Shown here: positions 15,901 through 25,717 of the stretch, in pieces
Numbering within the stretch: the first letter of the stretch is position 1
Layout of the letters: each line of letters starts with the position of its first letter
NCBI GenBank assembly: GCA_013911745.1
Contig: JACESO010000025.1
Coordinates: 1-33,192, forward strand
Reading direction: 5' to 3'
DNA from: Sphingobium sp.
Lineage (GTDB): Bacteria > Pseudomonadota > Alphaproteobacteria > Sphingomonadales > Sphingomonadaceae
DNA length: 33,192 bases
Position numbers and translations under genes: made by a program
The notes under the pieces: generated by a model
The model's input: the letters and a program-made list of their open reading frames with translations, nothing else
Told to the model about the DNA's origin: nothing
The model's database searches: none

Positions 15901-16275
15901 TTGGTCGATCTTAGCCAATATCTGCCGATCCTGATCTTTCTCGGGGTCGCCTTGCTGCTCTCGGGGACATTCGTGTTCCTGCCGATGCTGGTCGGCCGCC
16001 TGACCGGCGCGCATCAGCCCGACCCCGCCAAGCTCAGCGAATATGAGTGCGGCTTTCCGGCGTTCGAGGAACCGCGCAGCCAGTTCGACGTGCGTTTCTA
16101 TCTGGTCGCCATCCTCTTCATCATCTTCGATCTTGAAGCGGCGTTCCTGTTTCCCTGGGCGGTGAGCCTCGACCAGATCGGCTGGGCCGGCTGGGCGACG
16201 ATGATGATCTTCATAGCGGAGCTGGTGCTCGGCCTCGTCTATGCGTGGAAGAAGGGAGCACTCGATTGGGAGTAG
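15901..16275 (+). CDS. nuoA: NADH-quinone oxidoreductase subunit A
   Basis: NuoA is a three-helix membrane subunit of complex I at the junction of the quinone site and the membrane arm. The 124-aa product has helices at about residues 9-31, 63-87 and 94-115 and the family motifs [25 protein letters not shown] (split as YECGFPAF and [20 protein letters not shown]). The start is taken as the TTG at 15901 ([11 protein letters not shown]), with AGGGGA six bases upstream; a longer reading from 15802 would begin inside the suhB terminator. The nuoB start overlaps its end by 10 bases. Confidence 0.93.
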   Translation: MVDLSQYLPILIFLGVALLLSGTFVFLPMLVGRLTGAHQPDPAKLSEYECGFPAFEEPRSQFDVRFYLVAILFIIFDLEAAFLFPWAVSLDQIGWAGWATMMIFIAELVLGLVYAWKKGALDWE

Positions 16276-16820
16276 AACTCGAACGGCCCGCGCCCGGCAC
16301 GCTTCTGCCCGCCGGCACGCAGCCCGATCAGGCCTTCTTTGACTCGCTGAACAGCGAAGTCACCGACAAGGGCTTCCTCGTCACCTCGACCGAGGAGCTG
16401 TTCCAGTGGGCGCGCACCGGTTCGCTCTGGTGGATGACCTTCGGCCTGGCCTGCTGCGCGGTGGAGATGATCCACGTGAACATGCCGCGATACGACATGG
16501 AGCGCTTCGGCGCGGCGCCGCGTGCATCCCCGCGCCAGTCGGACGTGATGATCGTTGCGGGCACGCTGTGCAACAAGATGGCCCCGGCGCTGCGCAAGGT
16601 CTATGACCAGATGTCCAACCCGAAATATGTGATTTCGATGGGCAGCTGCGCGAATGGCGGCGGCTATTATCACTACAGCTATTCCGTTGTGCGCGGATGC
16701 GACCGCATCGTGCCGGTGGATATCTACGTCCCCGGTTGCCCCCCGACGGCCGAAGCGCTGCTGTACGGCGTGATGCAGTTGCAGCGGAAGATCCGCCGCA
16801 TCGGAACGATTGAGCGCTGA
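16266..16820 (+). CDS. nuoB: NADH-quinone oxidoreductase subunit B
   Basis: NuoB holds the terminal [4Fe-4S] cluster N2 that reduces quinone. The 184-aa protein has all four ligands: the tandem cysteines in GLACCAVEM (C63, C64), SMGSCA (C128) and [14 protein letters not shown] (C158). The start is TTG at 16266 (MGVELERP), preceded by AAGGGAG at a good distance; an in-frame GTG at 16245 would add seven residues and lie deep inside nuoA. It overlaps nuoA by 10 bases and ends one base before nuoC. Confidence 0.95.
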   Translation: MGVELERPAPGTLLPAGTQPDQAFFDSLNSEVTDKGFLVTSTEELFQWARTGSLWWMTFGLACCAVEMIHVNMPRYDMERFGAAPRASPRQSDVMIVAGTLCNKMAPALRKVYDQMSNPKYVISMGSCANGGGYYHYSYSVVRGCDRIVPVDIYVPGCPPTAEALLYGVMQLQRKIRRIGTIER

Positions 16821-16821
16821 T

Positions 16822-17712
16822 ATGGGCCATTCCGCACCGAAGATCGCGATCATCGATGGCATTGCCGAGGAAATCGGCGGCCTGCTGGGGGCGATGCTGA
16901 TCGACACCGTCCATCATGCCGACGAATATAGCTTCACCGTGGTTCGGGAGAGCCTGGCCGACGCCATGACGCTGCTGCGCGACCGTGCGCAGTATCAGCA
17001 GCTGATGGAAATCGCCGGGGTCGACTATCCCGACCGGGCCGAACGGTTCGAGGTGGTCTATCATCTGCTCAGTGTCACGCGGAACCATCGCATCCGCCTG
17101 AAGGTGACGACTGACGAGGATACGCCCGTTCCCACGGTCACGCACATCTGGCCGGTCGCCGGCTGGCTGGAACGCGAGGTGTTCGACATGTATGGCGTGG
17201 TGTTCGACGGTAACACCGACCTGCGCCGCATCCTCACCGACTATGGCTTCCGCGGCCATCCGCAGCGCAAGGACTTTCCGCTGACCGGCTATGTCGAGAT
17301 GTGGTACAGCGAGGAAGACAAGCGCGTCGTCTACAAGCCGGTGCAGCTGGCCCAGGACTTCCGCAGCTTCGACTTCATGAGCCCATGGGAAGGCGCGGAA
17401 TATATCCTTCCCGGCGACGAGAAGGCGCCCCAGGCTCCCGGCGCGCCGTCGCCTGCCGCCGCGCCGCCGCCTCCTCCCGCAGCGCCAAAGGGCGACGCTG
17501 CCGCCGGCACGCCCAAGGTGACGGAGAAGAAGGAAGACACGGGCGCGGGCGAACCCGCCAACAAGGAAGCCGCCAAGGCGACCGAGGAAAAGCCCGTGCC
17601 GCATGGCGCTTCGACCTCGCAGGGCGAAGTGAAGGCCGAACCCGCTCACAACCCGGCCGAGGTGAACGCCGACAAGGGCGAGGGCACCGCAAAGCCCGAG
17701 GATAAGGCCTGA
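16822..17712 (+). CDS. nuoC: NADH-quinone oxidoreductase subunit C with long C-terminal tail
   Basis: NuoC is the 30-kDa peripheral-arm subunit. The core domain (about residues 10-200) includes [20 protein letters not shown] and [20 protein letters not shown], the family signature. After [13 protein letters not shown] an extension of roughly 90 residues follows that ordinary NuoC proteins (about 200 aa) lack. It is Pro/Ala-rich first, with five prolines in a row (bases 17464-17478), and then Lys/Glu-rich and surely disordered. The total is 296 aa. nuoC is separate from nuoD here, unlike the fused nuoCD of E. coli. Its stop shares one base with the nuoD ATG. An in-frame TTG at 16810 is a less likely start. 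Confidence 0.94.
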   Translation: MGHSAPKIAIIDGIAEEIGGLLGAMLIDTVHHADEYSFTVVRESLADAMTLLRDRAQYQQLMEIAGVDYPDRAERFEVVYHLLSVTRNHRIRLKVTTDEDTPVPTVTHIWPVAGWLEREVFDMYGVVFDGNTDLRRILTDYGFRGHPQRKDFPLTGYVEMWYSEEDKRVVYKPVQLAQDFRSFDFMSPWEGAEYILPGDEKAPQAPGAPSPAAAPPPPPAAPKGDAAAGTPKVTEKKEDTGAGEPANKEAAKATEEKPVPHGASTSQGEVKAEPAHNPAEVNADKGEGTAKPEDKA

Positions 17713-18947
17713 TGGCAGACTATCTCGACGAACTGGAGCACCGCACCGACGCCAGCGACCCCACGCTGGGCGATACGGACATCCAGAATTATACGATCAA
17801 CTTCGGTCCCCAGCACCCGGCGGCGCACGGCGTGCTGCGTCTGGTCATGGAACTGGACGGCGAGATCGTGGAGCGGTGCGACCCGCATGTCGGGCTGCTG
17901 CATCGCGGCACCGAGAAGCTGATCGAGTATAAGACCTATCTTCAGGCGCTGCCCTATTTCGACCGGCTCGACTATTGCTCGCCCATGGGGATGGAGCACA
18001 GCTATGTGCTGGCGGTCGAAAAGCTGCTGAACCTCGAAGTGCCGATCCGCGCGCAATATCTGCGCACCTTCTTCGCGGAACTCACCCGCATCAAGAACCA
18101 CATGCTGAACCTGGGTTCGCACGTCATGGACGTGGGCGCGATGACGCCCAACCTGTGGCTGTTCGAGCTGCGCGAAGACTGCATGAACTTCTATGAGCGG
18201 GCGTCGGGCGCGCGGATGCATGCGGCCTATTTCCGGCCGGGCGGCGTGCATCAGGATGTGCCGCTCAAGCTGTTGACCGACATCGCCGACTGGCTCGACA
18301 CCCGCCTGCCGCGCCTGTTCGAGGATGCGATCAGCCTGGTCGCGGACAACCGCATCTTCAAGCAGCGCAATGTCGACATTGCCGTGGTGAGCAAGGAAGA
18401 CGCGCTGAAATGGGGCTTTTCCGGCCCGATGCTGCGCGGATCCGGCATCGCATGGGACATCCGCAAGGCGCAGCCTTACGACGTCTATGACCGCATGGAC
18501 TTCGACATTCCGGTCGGCACCAATTTCGACTGCTACGACCGGTTCATGGTCCGCGTCGAGGAAGTGCGTCAGTCCGCGCGCATCATGAAGCAGTGCCTGA
18601 ACGAGATGCCCGAAGGCCCGGTGCTGTCGCTCGACACCAAGGTCGCGCCGCCGCGCCGGGGCGAGATGAAGCGCTCGATGGAAGCGCTGATCCACCACTT
18701 CAAGCTTTATACCGAGGGCTTCCACGTGCCCGCCGGCGAAGTCTATGTGGCGACCGAAAGCCCCAAGGGCGAATTCGGCGTCTATCTGGTGAGCGACGGC
18801 AGCAACAAGCCCTATCGCTGCAAGATCCGCCCGACCGCCTTCAGCCACCTGCAGGCGATGGACTTCATGATGAAGGGCCACATGCTTGCCGACACCACCG
18901 CCGTCCTCGGCGCGATGGACATCGTGTTCGGGGAGTGTGACCGGTGA
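17712..18947 (+). CDS. nuoD: NADH-quinone oxidoreductase subunit D
   Basis: NuoD is the 49-kDa subunit, related to [NiFe]-hydrogenase large subunits, that forms the quinone pocket with NuoB. The 411-aa sequence has [15 protein letters not shown] near the N-terminus (the quinone-site His region), [33 protein letters not shown] and the C-terminal [20 protein letters not shown] and [13 protein letters not shown] ending. Length and motifs are standard. It begins with the TGATG overlap from nuoC, and its stop overlaps the GTG of the orphan gene that follows. Confidence 0.97.
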   Translation: MADYLDELEHRTDASDPTLGDTDIQNYTINFGPQHPAAHGVLRLVMELDGEIVERCDPHVGLLHRGTEKLIEYKTYLQALPYFDRLDYCSPMGMEHSYVLAVEKLLNLEVPIRAQYLRTFFAELTRIKNHMLNLGSHVMDVGAMTPNLWLFELREDCMNFYERASGARMHAAYFRPGGVHQDVPLKLLTDIADWLDTRLPRLFEDAISLVADNRIFKQRNVDIAVVSKEDALKWGFSGPMLRGSGIAWDIRKAQPYDVYDRMDFDIPVGTNFDCYDRFMVRVEEVRQSARIMKQCLNEMPEGPVLSLDTKVAPPRRGEMKRSMEALIHHFKLYTEGFHVPAGEVYVATESPKGEFGVYLVSDGSNKPYRCKIRPTAFSHLQAMDFMMKGHMLADTTAVLGAMDIVFGECDR

Positions 18948-19234
18948 GGTTTCTCGAATCGTATAGGCAACAGTTGGCTGACGAGGCGGCGGGACGTAGC
19001 CATCAGTTCACCGATATTTTGCGATACTTCCGAGCTTTCTGGATTGGGTCCACCTTCCTAGGACTAGTCGCTGCGGGTTGGTTGATCGCGTCTGAGCTTC
19101 GCAATCCTTATCCGGGCGGTGGTTGGGGGTTCATCATCGGACCGGTCCTGGCGATTGTGATCGCAGTTGCCGGTCGGATACCATACGCGATAGCGCAGCT
19201 TTTTCTATCAGTGAGGCCAGAACATAATGGCTGA
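18944..19234 (+). CDS. Orphan two-helix membrane protein within the nuo operon (96 aa)
   Basis: I do not recognise this protein. It starts [20 protein letters not shown], an amphipathic, charged N-terminus, followed by two hydrophobic helices (about residues 33-50, [18 protein letters not shown], and 61-88) with YPGGGWG between them, and a short polar end. Its GTG start overlaps the nuoD stop by four bases, with GGGGAG 8 bases upstream, and its TGA lies 8 bases inside nuoE, so it appears fitted into the coupled operon. By hand count it has about 55% G+C, clearly lower than the surrounding nuo genes, and it uses rarer codons such as ATA and CTA. It may be an acquired gene or an accessory complex I or assembly protein. 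Confidence 0.75.
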   Translation: MRFLESYRQQLADEAAGRSHQFTDILRYFRAFWIGSTFLGLVAAGWLIASELRNPYPGGGWGFIIGPVLAIVIAVAGRIPYAIAQLFLSVRPEHNG

Positions 19235-19895
19235 CGCAATTCATATTCCGGACGAAGCCGAGACCCGCGCGCGCTGGGGCGCGTTTGCGTGGACGGCTGA
19301 AAACGCCGCGCACGCCGAGAAGATCATCGCGCGCTATCCTGCCGGCCGTCAGCAGTCCGCTGTGATGCCGTTGCTCGATCTCGCCCAGCGGCAGGTGGGC
19401 GCGGAGACGCAGACGCAGGGGTGGTTGCCCGTGCCGGTGATGGAATATATCGGGCGTCAGCTCGATATGCCGTACATGCGCGTCTATGAGGTCGCGACCT
19501 TCTACACCATGTACAATCTGGCCCCGGTCGGCCGCTATCATGTGCAGGTGTGCGGCACGACGCCCTGCATGTTGCGCGGCTCCGACGATGTCATGGCGGC
19601 CTGCAAGAATAAGGGGCTGATCAAGGGTTCGACCACGCCGGACGGCCTTTTCACCCTGACCGAGGTCGAGTGTCTGGGTGCCTGCGCCAACGCGCCGATG
19701 GTCCAGATCAACGACGACAATTACGAAGACCTGACCTACGACAGCATGAGCGCGATCCTGGAAACGCTCGCCTCCGGCGGCCAGCCCAAGATCGGCCCGC
19801 AGATCGACCGCCAGACCAGCGCGCCGGAAGGCGGACCGACTACGCTGAAAGAGATGGTCAGCGAAAATCATGACTATCGGGGAGAGTGGGCATGA
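19227..19895 (+). CDS. nuoE: NADH-quinone oxidoreductase subunit E
   Basis: NuoE is the 24-kDa subunit with [2Fe-2S] cluster N1a in the NADH-dehydrogenase module. The 222-aa protein has the thioredoxin-like fold signature [17 protein letters not shown] and the four ligands in [14 protein letters not shown] (C109, C114) and [13 protein letters not shown] (C149, C153). A C-terminal extension of about 40 residues after the domain is common in alphaproteobacteria. The start lies inside the orphan gene's last codons, and GAGG about ten bases upstream is the probable ribosome site. The end overlaps nuoF (ATGA). Confidence 0.96.
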   Translation: MADAIHIPDEAETRARWGAFAWTAENAAHAEKIIARYPAGRQQSAVMPLLDLAQRQVGAETQTQGWLPVPVMEYIGRQLDMPYMRVYEVATFYTMYNLAPVGRYHVQVCGTTPCMLRGSDDVMAACKNKGLIKGSTTPDGLFTLTEVECLGACANAPMVQINDDNYEDLTYDSMSAILETLASGGQPKIGPQIDRQTSAPEGGPTTLKEMVSENHDYRGEWA

Positions 19896-21229
19896 CCGAC
19901 GCACCCGCAGCACCGGCGCCTTTCGTCGGCCCGCTGGCCGACAAGGACCGCATCTTCACCAACGTCCATGGCTTCCAGGATTGGGGCATCGACGCCGCGA
20001 TGAAGCGCGGCGACTGGGACGATACGAAGAAGCTGATGGAGATCGGCCAGGACGCCATCATCGACATCATCAAGGCGTCGAACCTGCGCGGCCGCGGCGG
20101 CGCGGGCTTTCCGACCGGCATGAAGTGGAGCTTCATGCCCAAGGAGAGCAAGGATGGCCGCCCGAGCTTCCTGGTCATCAACGCGGACGAATCCGAACCC
20201 GGTTCGTGCAAAGACCGCGAGATCATCCGCCACGATCCGCACAAGCTGATCGAAGGTGCGCTGATCGCCGGCTTCGCGATGCGGGCGCGCGCCGCATACA
20301 TCTATATTCGCGGCGAATTCATCTACGAAGCGAAGGTGCTCTTCGCCGCTGTCGAGCAGGCCTATGAAAAGGGCTTCCTCGGCAAGAACGCCTGCGGCTC
20401 CGGCTATGATTTCGACGTCTTCGTCCATCGCGGCGCGGGCGCCTATATCTGCGGCGAGGAAACCGCGCAGATCGAGAGCCTTGAGGGCAAGAAGGGGCAG
20501 CCTCGCCTGAAGCCGCCTTTCCCGGCGGGCGCGGGCCTTTATGGCTGTCCGACCACGGTCAACAATGTGGAATCGATTGCGGTCAGCCCGACGATCCTGC
20601 GGCGCGGCGCGGCCTGGTTCAACGGCTTCGGGCGCGAGAATAATCGCGGCACAAAGCTGTTCCAGATCAGCGGCCATGTGAACAAGCCCTGCGTGGTCGA
20701 AGAGAGCATGTCGATCCCGTTCCGCGAACTGATCGACCGCCATTGCGGCGGCATCAGGGGCGGGTGGGACAATCTGCTCGCCGTGATCCCCGGCGGTTCC
20801 TCGGTCCCGCTGGTCCCCGCGAAGGAGATCATGGACGCGCCGATGGATTTCGACGGGCTGCGCGCGCTCGGCTCGGGCCTCGGCACCGCCGCCGTCATCG
20901 TCATGGACAAGTCCACCGACATCGTCCGCGCGATCAGCCGCCTCAGCTATTTCTACAAGCATGAAAGCTGCGGCCAGTGCACCCCCTGCCGCGAAGGCAC
21001 CGGCTGGATGTGGCGCGTGATGGAACGGTTGCGCACCGGCGACGCGGACCAGAGCGAAATCGACATGCTGTTCCAGGTGACCAAGCAGGTCGAAGGCCAC
21101 ACCATCTGCGCGCTCGGCGACGCGGCGGCTTGGCCGATCCAGGGCCTCATCCGGCACTTCCGCCCGGAAATCGAGCGCCGGATCGCGGAAAACAAGGGTA
21201 GCGCCCCCGTCATGGAGGCAGCGGAGTAA
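19892..21229 (+). CDS. nuoF: NADH-quinone oxidoreductase subunit F
   Basis: NuoF binds NADH and FMN and carries cluster N3. The 445-aa protein has the glycine-rich NADH/FMN motifs [17 protein letters not shown] and [28 protein letters not shown] and the cluster ligands [12 protein letters not shown] (C360, C363, C366) with C406 in HTICALGD. One residue looks odd: after GEETA there is Q193, where relatives I recall have leucine (GEETAL). Start at 19892 with the ATGA overlap to nuoE is preferred over an in-frame start two codons earlier. nuoG follows after 2 bases. Confidence 0.96.
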   Translation: MTDAPAAPAPFVGPLADKDRIFTNVHGFQDWGIDAAMKRGDWDDTKKLMEIGQDAIIDIIKASNLRGRGGAGFPTGMKWSFMPKESKDGRPSFLVINADESEPGSCKDREIIRHDPHKLIEGALIAGFAMRARAAYIYIRGEFIYEAKVLFAAVEQAYEKGFLGKNACGSGYDFDVFVHRGAGAYICGEETAQIESLEGKKGQPRLKPPFPAGAGLYGCPTTVNNVESIAVSPTILRRGAAWFNGFGRENNRGTKLFQISGHVNKPCVVEESMSIPFRELIDRHCGGIRGGWDNLLAVIPGGSSVPLVPAKEIMDAPMDFDGLRALGSGLGTAAVIVMDKSTDIVRAISRLSYFYKHESCGQCTPCREGTGWMWRVMERLRTGDADQSEIDMLFQVTKQVEGHTICALGDAAAWPIQGLIRHFRPEIERRIAENKGSAPVMEAAE

Positions 21230-21231
21230 CC

Positions 21232-23238
21232 ATGCCCAAGGTCAAAGTAGACGGCGTAGAAATCGAGGTTCCGGCGGGCGCGACGGTGCTGCAGGCATGC
21301 GAGCTTGCGGGCAAGGAAATCCCGCGTTTCTGCTATCATGAGCGTCTGAGCATCGCGGGCAATTGCCGCATGTGCCTGGTCGAAGTGAAGCCCGGACCGC
21401 CCAAGCCGCAGGCTTCGTGTGCGCTGCCGGCCGCAGAAAATCAGGAGATCTTCACCCAGACCGAGATGGTCAAGAAGGCGCGCGAAGGGGTGATGGAGTT
21501 CCTGCTCATCAACCACCCGCTCGACTGCCCTATCTGCGACCAGGGCGGCGAATGCGACCTGCAGGACCAGTCCATGGCCTATGGCCGGGGCGGTAGCCGC
21601 TTCGACGAGAACAAGCGCGCCGTCACCGAGAAATATATGGGTCCGATCGTCAAGACGGTCATGACCCGCTGCATCCAGTGTACCCGCTGCGTGCGTTTCG
21701 CGGAAGAAGTCGCTGGCGTGCCGGAGATCGGCGCGATCTATCGCGGCGAGAATATGCAGATCACCACCTATCTGGAACATGCCGCCAAGAGTGAGCTGTC
21801 GGGTAATGTGGTGGACCTGTGCCCGGTGGGCGCGCTGACGAGCAAGCCCTACGCGTTCGAGGCGCGTCCATGGGAGCTGAAAAAGACCCACGCCATCGAC
21901 GTGATGGATGCTGTCGGCACCAACATCCGCCTCGACAGCCGGGGCCGTCAGGTGCTGCGCGCCGTGCCGCGCATCAATGACGACGTGAACGAGGAATGGG
22001 CGTCGGACAAAACCCGGCACAATGTCGATGGCCTGGTCCGCAAGCGGCTCGACAAGCCCTTCGTGCGCAAGGACGGCAAGCTGGTCCCCGCCAGCTGGGA
22101 AGAGGCGTTCAAAGCCGTCGCGGCCGTGCAGCATGGCGGTAGCGTCGCGGCCATTGCCGGCGACCTGCTGGATTGCGAGACGATGTTCGCCGGCAAGCTG
22201 CTGGTCGAAAAGCTGGGCGGCACGATGCTGGAAGGGCGTCAGACCGGGATGGACTATGACGTGTCCAGCCTGTCGGCGGTCGTGTTCAACACGCCGCTGG
22301 CCGATCTGGAAACGGCCGACGTCATCCTGCTGGTCGGCACCAACCTGCGCTGGGAAGCGCCGCTGGTGAACACACGGCTTCGCAAGGCAATCAAGAAGGG
22401 CGCGAAGGTCTTTGCTATCGGGCCCGAATATGACCTGACCTACAAGGTCGAATGGCTGGGCAACGACGCCTCTCTGCTCGGCAAGCTGCCGCAGGTGGTG
22501 CTGGATGCGTTTGGCGGCGCGGCGCGTCCTGCGCTGATCGTGGGCGGCGGCGTTCTTGCGACACCCGGCGCGCATGGCGACACGCTGGCGCTGGTCGAGA
22601 CGCTGGGGCTCATCAAGGGCAATTGGAACGGGTACAACCTGCTCCACTTCGCGGCGGCGCGCATGGGCGCGCTGATGCTGGGCTTTGCGATGGACGGCGG
22701 CATCAAGGCGATGGCCGCGGCCAAGCCGAAGCTGCTGTTCTCGCTCGGCGCGGACGAGGTGGACTATTCCGCGTTCGAGGGCAGCTTCAAGGTCTATGTC
22801 GGCCATCATGGCGACAAGGGCGCGCATGCGGCCGACGTGATCCTGCCCGGCGCGAGCTACGCCGAGAAGGCCGGCACCTATGTCAACCTGGAAGGCCGGG
22901 TGCAGCGCGGCGACAAGGCCGTGTTCGCGCCGGGCGATGCGCGGGAGGACTGGTCTATCCTGCGCGCGCTGTCCGACGTGATGGGTGCGCGCCTGCCGTT
23001 CGACAGCTTCGACCAGCTCCGCGCGCGGATGGCGGAGGCGGTGCCTGCGCTGGGTGTCGAGGGGCTGGCGGATTATGGCTGGTCTATCCCATCGCTGCCG
23101 ACCGGCGCGACCGGGCCGCTCGCTTCTCCGATCAAGGATTTCTACCTCACCAACGCGATCTGCCGCGCCAGCCCGACGATGCAGCAATGCTCGGCCGAGC
23201 TGATCCATGGAGAGAGTTTCGCGGAGGCCGCAGAATGA
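21232..23238 (+). CDS. nuoG: NADH-quinone oxidoreductase subunit G
   Basis: NuoG is the 75-kDa iron-sulfur subunit. The 668 residues begin with a [2Fe-2S] ferredoxin domain (ligands C34, C45, C48, C63), followed by the His-Cys3 [4Fe-4S] motif (H95, C99, C102, C108) and the second [4Fe-4S] ligands RCIQCTRC (C147, C150, C153) with C197. The rest is a molybdopterin-oxidoreductase-like domain with no cofactor motif that I can identify. The length fits the alphaproteobacterial/mitochondrial form, shorter than the E. coli protein, and no extra N7-type cysteine set is seen. It is coupled to nuoH by ATGA overlap. Confidence 0.96.
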   Translation: MPKVKVDGVEIEVPAGATVLQACELAGKEIPRFCYHERLSIAGNCRMCLVEVKPGPPKPQASCALPAAENQEIFTQTEMVKKAREGVMEFLLINHPLDCPICDQGGECDLQDQSMAYGRGGSRFDENKRAVTEKYMGPIVKTVMTRCIQCTRCVRFAEEVAGVPEIGAIYRGENMQITTYLEHAAKSELSGNVVDLCPVGALTSKPYAFEARPWELKKTHAIDVMDAVGTNIRLDSRGRQVLRAVPRINDDVNEEWASDKTRHNVDGLVRKRLDKPFVRKDGKLVPASWEEAFKAVAAVQHGGSVAAIAGDLLDCETMFAGKLLVEKLGGTMLEGRQTGMDYDVSSLSAVVFNTPLADLETADVILLVGTNLRWEAPLVNTRLRKAIKKGAKVFAIGPEYDLTYKVEWLGNDASLLGKLPQVVLDAFGGAARPALIVGGGVLATPGAHGDTLALVETLGLIKGNWNGYNLLHFAAARMGALMLGFAMDGGIKAMAAAKPKLLFSLGADEVDYSAFEGSFKVYVGHHGDKGAHAADVILPGASYAEKAGTYVNLEGRVQRGDKAVFAPGDAREDWSILRALSDVMGARLPFDSFDQLRARMAEAVPALGVEGLADYGWSIPSLPTGATGPLASPIKDFYLTNAICRASPTMQQCSAELIHGESFAEAAE

Positions 23239-24284
23239 CCGCTTTTTTCCAGAATCTCGGCCTGCCGTTCGAGGGTGCCTGGTTCCTGTCGACCATCATC
23301 GGCATTCTTCTGATCGCGCTGCCGGTCATGCTGGCGGTCGCGATGATCATCTATGCCGACCGCAAGATCTGGGCGGCGATGGCGCTGCGGCGCGGCCCCA
23401 ATGTCGTCGGGCCGTTCGGCCTGCTCCAGTCGTTCGCGGACGGGCTGAAAGTATTCCTCCAGGAAACCATCATCCCCTCGGCCGCGAACAAGACCTTGTT
23501 CCTGATCGCGCCGATCATCACCTTCACGGTCGCGCTGATGGCCTGGGCGGTGGTGCCGTTCCAGGTGGGGGTGGTGCTGGCCAACATCAATGTCGGCCTG
23601 CTCTATATCCTCGCTATCTCGTCGCTCGGCGTCTATGGCGTGGTGCTGGCGGGGTGGGCGTCCAACTCCAAATATCCCTTCTATTCCGCAATCCGCGCCA
23701 GCGCGCAGATGATCAGCTATGAAGTCTCGATCGGCTTCATCCTGATCTGCGTCGTCCTGTGGGCGGGCAGCTTCAACCTGACCCAGATCGTGGAAAGCCA
23801 GAAGGGCTATTACGGCTTCCTGAACGGCAACGGTTTCAACCCGCTGCTCTTCCCGATGGCGATCATGTTCCTGATCAGCGCCATGGCGGAAACGGCGCGC
23901 GCGCCCTTCGACCTGACCGAAGCGGAGAGCGAACTGGTCGCGGGGTATCAGACCGAATATTCGTCCATGGCCTTCGCGCTCTACTGGCTTGGTGAGTATG
24001 CCAACGTCATCCTTATGTGCGCGCTGAACGCCATCCTGTTCTGGGGCGGATATTTGCCGCCGGTGGACTGGGCGCCGCTCTATCTGGTGCCGGGCATCCT
24101 CTGGCTGTTCGCCAAGATCCTGTTCTTCTTCTTCGTCTTCTCCTGGGTGAAGGCGACGGTGCCCCGCTACCGCTACGACCAGCTGATGCGGCTGGGCTGG
24201 AAAATCTTCCTGCCGACCTCGCTGCTGTTCGTGTTCCTGGTGTCGGGCTTCCTCATGCTGACGCGCTATGGAGGCGCACAATGA
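23235..24284 (+). CDS. nuoH: NADH-quinone oxidoreductase subunit H
   Basis: NuoH joins the peripheral arm to the membrane arm and lines the quinone channel. The 349-aa protein has about eight helices and the family signatures [37 protein letters not shown], and the acidic loop [20 protein letters not shown]. The C-terminal [21 protein letters not shown] is also typical. It overlaps nuoG and nuoI by four bases each. Confidence 0.97.
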   Translation: MTAFFQNLGLPFEGAWFLSTIIGILLIALPVMLAVAMIIYADRKIWAAMALRRGPNVVGPFGLLQSFADGLKVFLQETIIPSAANKTLFLIAPIITFTVALMAWAVVPFQVGVVLANINVGLLYILAISSLGVYGVVLAGWASNSKYPFYSAIRASAQMISYEVSIGFILICVVLWAGSFNLTQIVESQKGYYGFLNGNGFNPLLFPMAIMFLISAMAETARAPFDLTEAESELVAGYQTEYSSMAFALYWLGEYANVILMCALNAILFWGGYLPPVDWAPLYLVPGILWLFAKILFFFFVFSWVKATVPRYRYDQLMRLGWKIFLPTSLLFVFLVSGFLMLTRYGGAQ

Positions 24285-24766
24285 GCCTCGGTTACTACGT
24301 CAAAAGCTTCACCCTCTGGGAGTTCGTGAAGGCGCACTGGCTGACCTTGAAGTATTTCTTCAAGCCCAAGGCGACGATCAACTACCCTTATGAGAAGAAC
24401 CCGATCTCGCCGCGGTTCCGGGGCGAACATGCGCTGCGTCGCTATCCCAACGGGGAAGAGCGTTGCATCGCGTGCAAGCTGTGCGAGGCGATCTGTCCGG
24501 CGCAGGCGATCACCATCGAGGCGCAGCCGCGCGAGGATGGCAGCCGCCGCACCACGCGCTACGACATCGACATGACCAAGTGCATCTATTGCGGTTTCTG
24601 CCAGGAAGCCTGCCCGGTGGATGCGGTCGTCGAGGGGCCGAACCTCGAATTTTCGACGGAAACCCGCGAGGAGCTGATCTACGACAAGGCGAAGCTCCTT
24701 GAGAATGGCGACAAATGGGAGCGCGCGATCGCCGCGAACCTTGCCGCCGATGCACCCTATCGTTAA
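24281..24766 (+). CDS. nuoI: NADH-quinone oxidoreductase subunit I
   Basis: NuoI carries the two [4Fe-4S] clusters N6a and N6b that feed NuoB. The 161-aa protein has two ferredoxin-type motifs: [11 protein letters not shown] with the following P (C62, C65, C68, C72) and [11 protein letters not shown] followed by P (C101, C104, C107, C111). An amphipathic N-terminal helix ([20 protein letters not shown]) anchors it to the membrane arm. The start overlaps nuoH by four bases. It is followed by a 29-base gap before nuoJ, the longest inside the operon. Confidence 0.97.
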   Translation: MSLGYYVKSFTLWEFVKAHWLTLKYFFKPKATINYPYEKNPISPRFRGEHALRRYPNGEERCIACKLCEAICPAQAITIEAQPREDGSRRTTRYDIDMTKCIYCGFCQEACPVDAVVEGPNLEFSTETREELIYDKAKLLENGDKWERAIAANLAADAPYR

Positions 24767-24795
24767 GCCGCGCGCGCCAAGGGGAATATGAACCT

Positions 24796-25407
24796 GTGAT
24801 TCACGTGCTAGCCTTTTACCTGTTCGCCATATTGGTGGTGAGCAGCGGCGCGCTCACCATATTGTCGCGCAACCCGGTCCATTCGGTGCTGTGGCTGATC
24901 CTGGCCTTCTTCAACGCGGCGGGCCTGATGGTGTTGCTGGGTGCCGAGTTCATCGCGATGCTTCTGGTCATCGTCTATGTCGGCGCGGTCGCGGTGCTGT
25001 TCCTGTTCGTGGTCATGATGCTCGACATCGACTTTGCCGAGCTGCGGGCCGGTTTCGTCGATTATCTGCCCTTCGGCCTGCTGATCGCGCTGGTGCTGCT
25101 GGCGGAGATCGTGCTGGGCATCGGCCTGTGGAGCGCCGGCCCCATCGAACTGGCGCAGCGCGCCGCTCCGGCCAACCCGGAACTGAGCAACATCCAGGCG
25201 ATCGGCGGGCTTCTCTACACGCGCTACATCTTCCTGTTCGAAGCGGCGGGCATCGTCCTGCTGGTCGCGATGATCGGCGCGATCGTGCTGACCCATCGGG
25301 CGCGCGGCGGCGTGCGCCCGCAGAATATCGCGAAGCAGAACCGCCGCCGGCCGGAAGACGCCGTGCGCAACGTCAATCAGCCCGTCGGGCAGGGGGTGGA
25401 GCTGTGA
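24796..25407 (+). CDS. nuoJ: NADH-quinone oxidoreductase subunit J
   Basis: NuoJ is a membrane-arm subunit with five helices. The 203-aa product starts at GTG ([20 protein letters not shown]), continues with [21 protein letters not shown] and the conserved helix-3 segment [20 protein letters not shown]. The polar C-terminal tail ([18 protein letters not shown]) is cytoplasmic. GGGG lies 11 bases before the GTG, and a tiny ATG AAC CTG TGA overlaps the start, so re-initiation may help. It shares GTGA with nuoK. Confidence 0.94.
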   Translation: MIHVLAFYLFAILVVSSGALTILSRNPVHSVLWLILAFFNAAGLMVLLGAEFIAMLLVIVYVGAVAVLFLFVVMMLDIDFAELRAGFVDYLPFGLLIALVLLAEIVLGIGLWSAGPIELAQRAAPANPELSNIQAIGGLLYTRYIFLFEAAGIVLLVAMIGAIVLTHRARGGVRPQNIAKQNRRRPEDAVRNVNQPVGQGVEL

Positions 25408-25709
25408 TCGGCCTTCAGCATTATATGGTCGTCAGCGCGATCCTGTTCGTGATGGGGGTGCTGGGCATCTTCATCAACCGCAAGAATGTCATCATCATCC
25501 TGATGGCGATCGAGCTGATCCTCCTGAGTGTGAACATCAACCTTGTCGCCTTCAGCGCCTTTCTGGGTGATCTGGTGGGGCAGGTGTTCAGCATGTTCGT
25601 GCTGACCGTCGCGGCGGGTGAGGCGGCCATCGGCCTTGCCATCCTCGTCATCTACTTCCGCGGTCGCGGCACCATCGCCGTCGATGACATCAACCAGATG
25701 AAGGGCTGA
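25404..25709 (+). CDS. nuoK: NADH-quinone oxidoreductase subunit K
   Basis: NuoK is a three-helix antiporter-like subunit. The 101-aa protein (GTG start, [20 protein letters not shown]) has the helix-2 glutamate in [20 protein letters not shown] and the helix-3 glutamate in [20 protein letters not shown], both needed for proton translocation in studied homologues. It overlaps nuoJ by four bases and precedes nuoL by 8 bases. Confidence 0.97.
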   Translation: MIGLQHYMVVSAILFVMGVLGIFINRKNVIIILMAIELILLSVNINLVAFSAFLGDLVGQVFSMFVLTVAAGEAAIGLAILVIYFRGRGTIAVDDINQMKG

Positions 25710-25717
25710 GCCGTTTC

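Noticed and set aside
20953-23208. A 751-codon minus-strand frame
   Set aside because: It is antisense to nuoF/nuoG, which have all their cluster ligands; no domain is recognisable.
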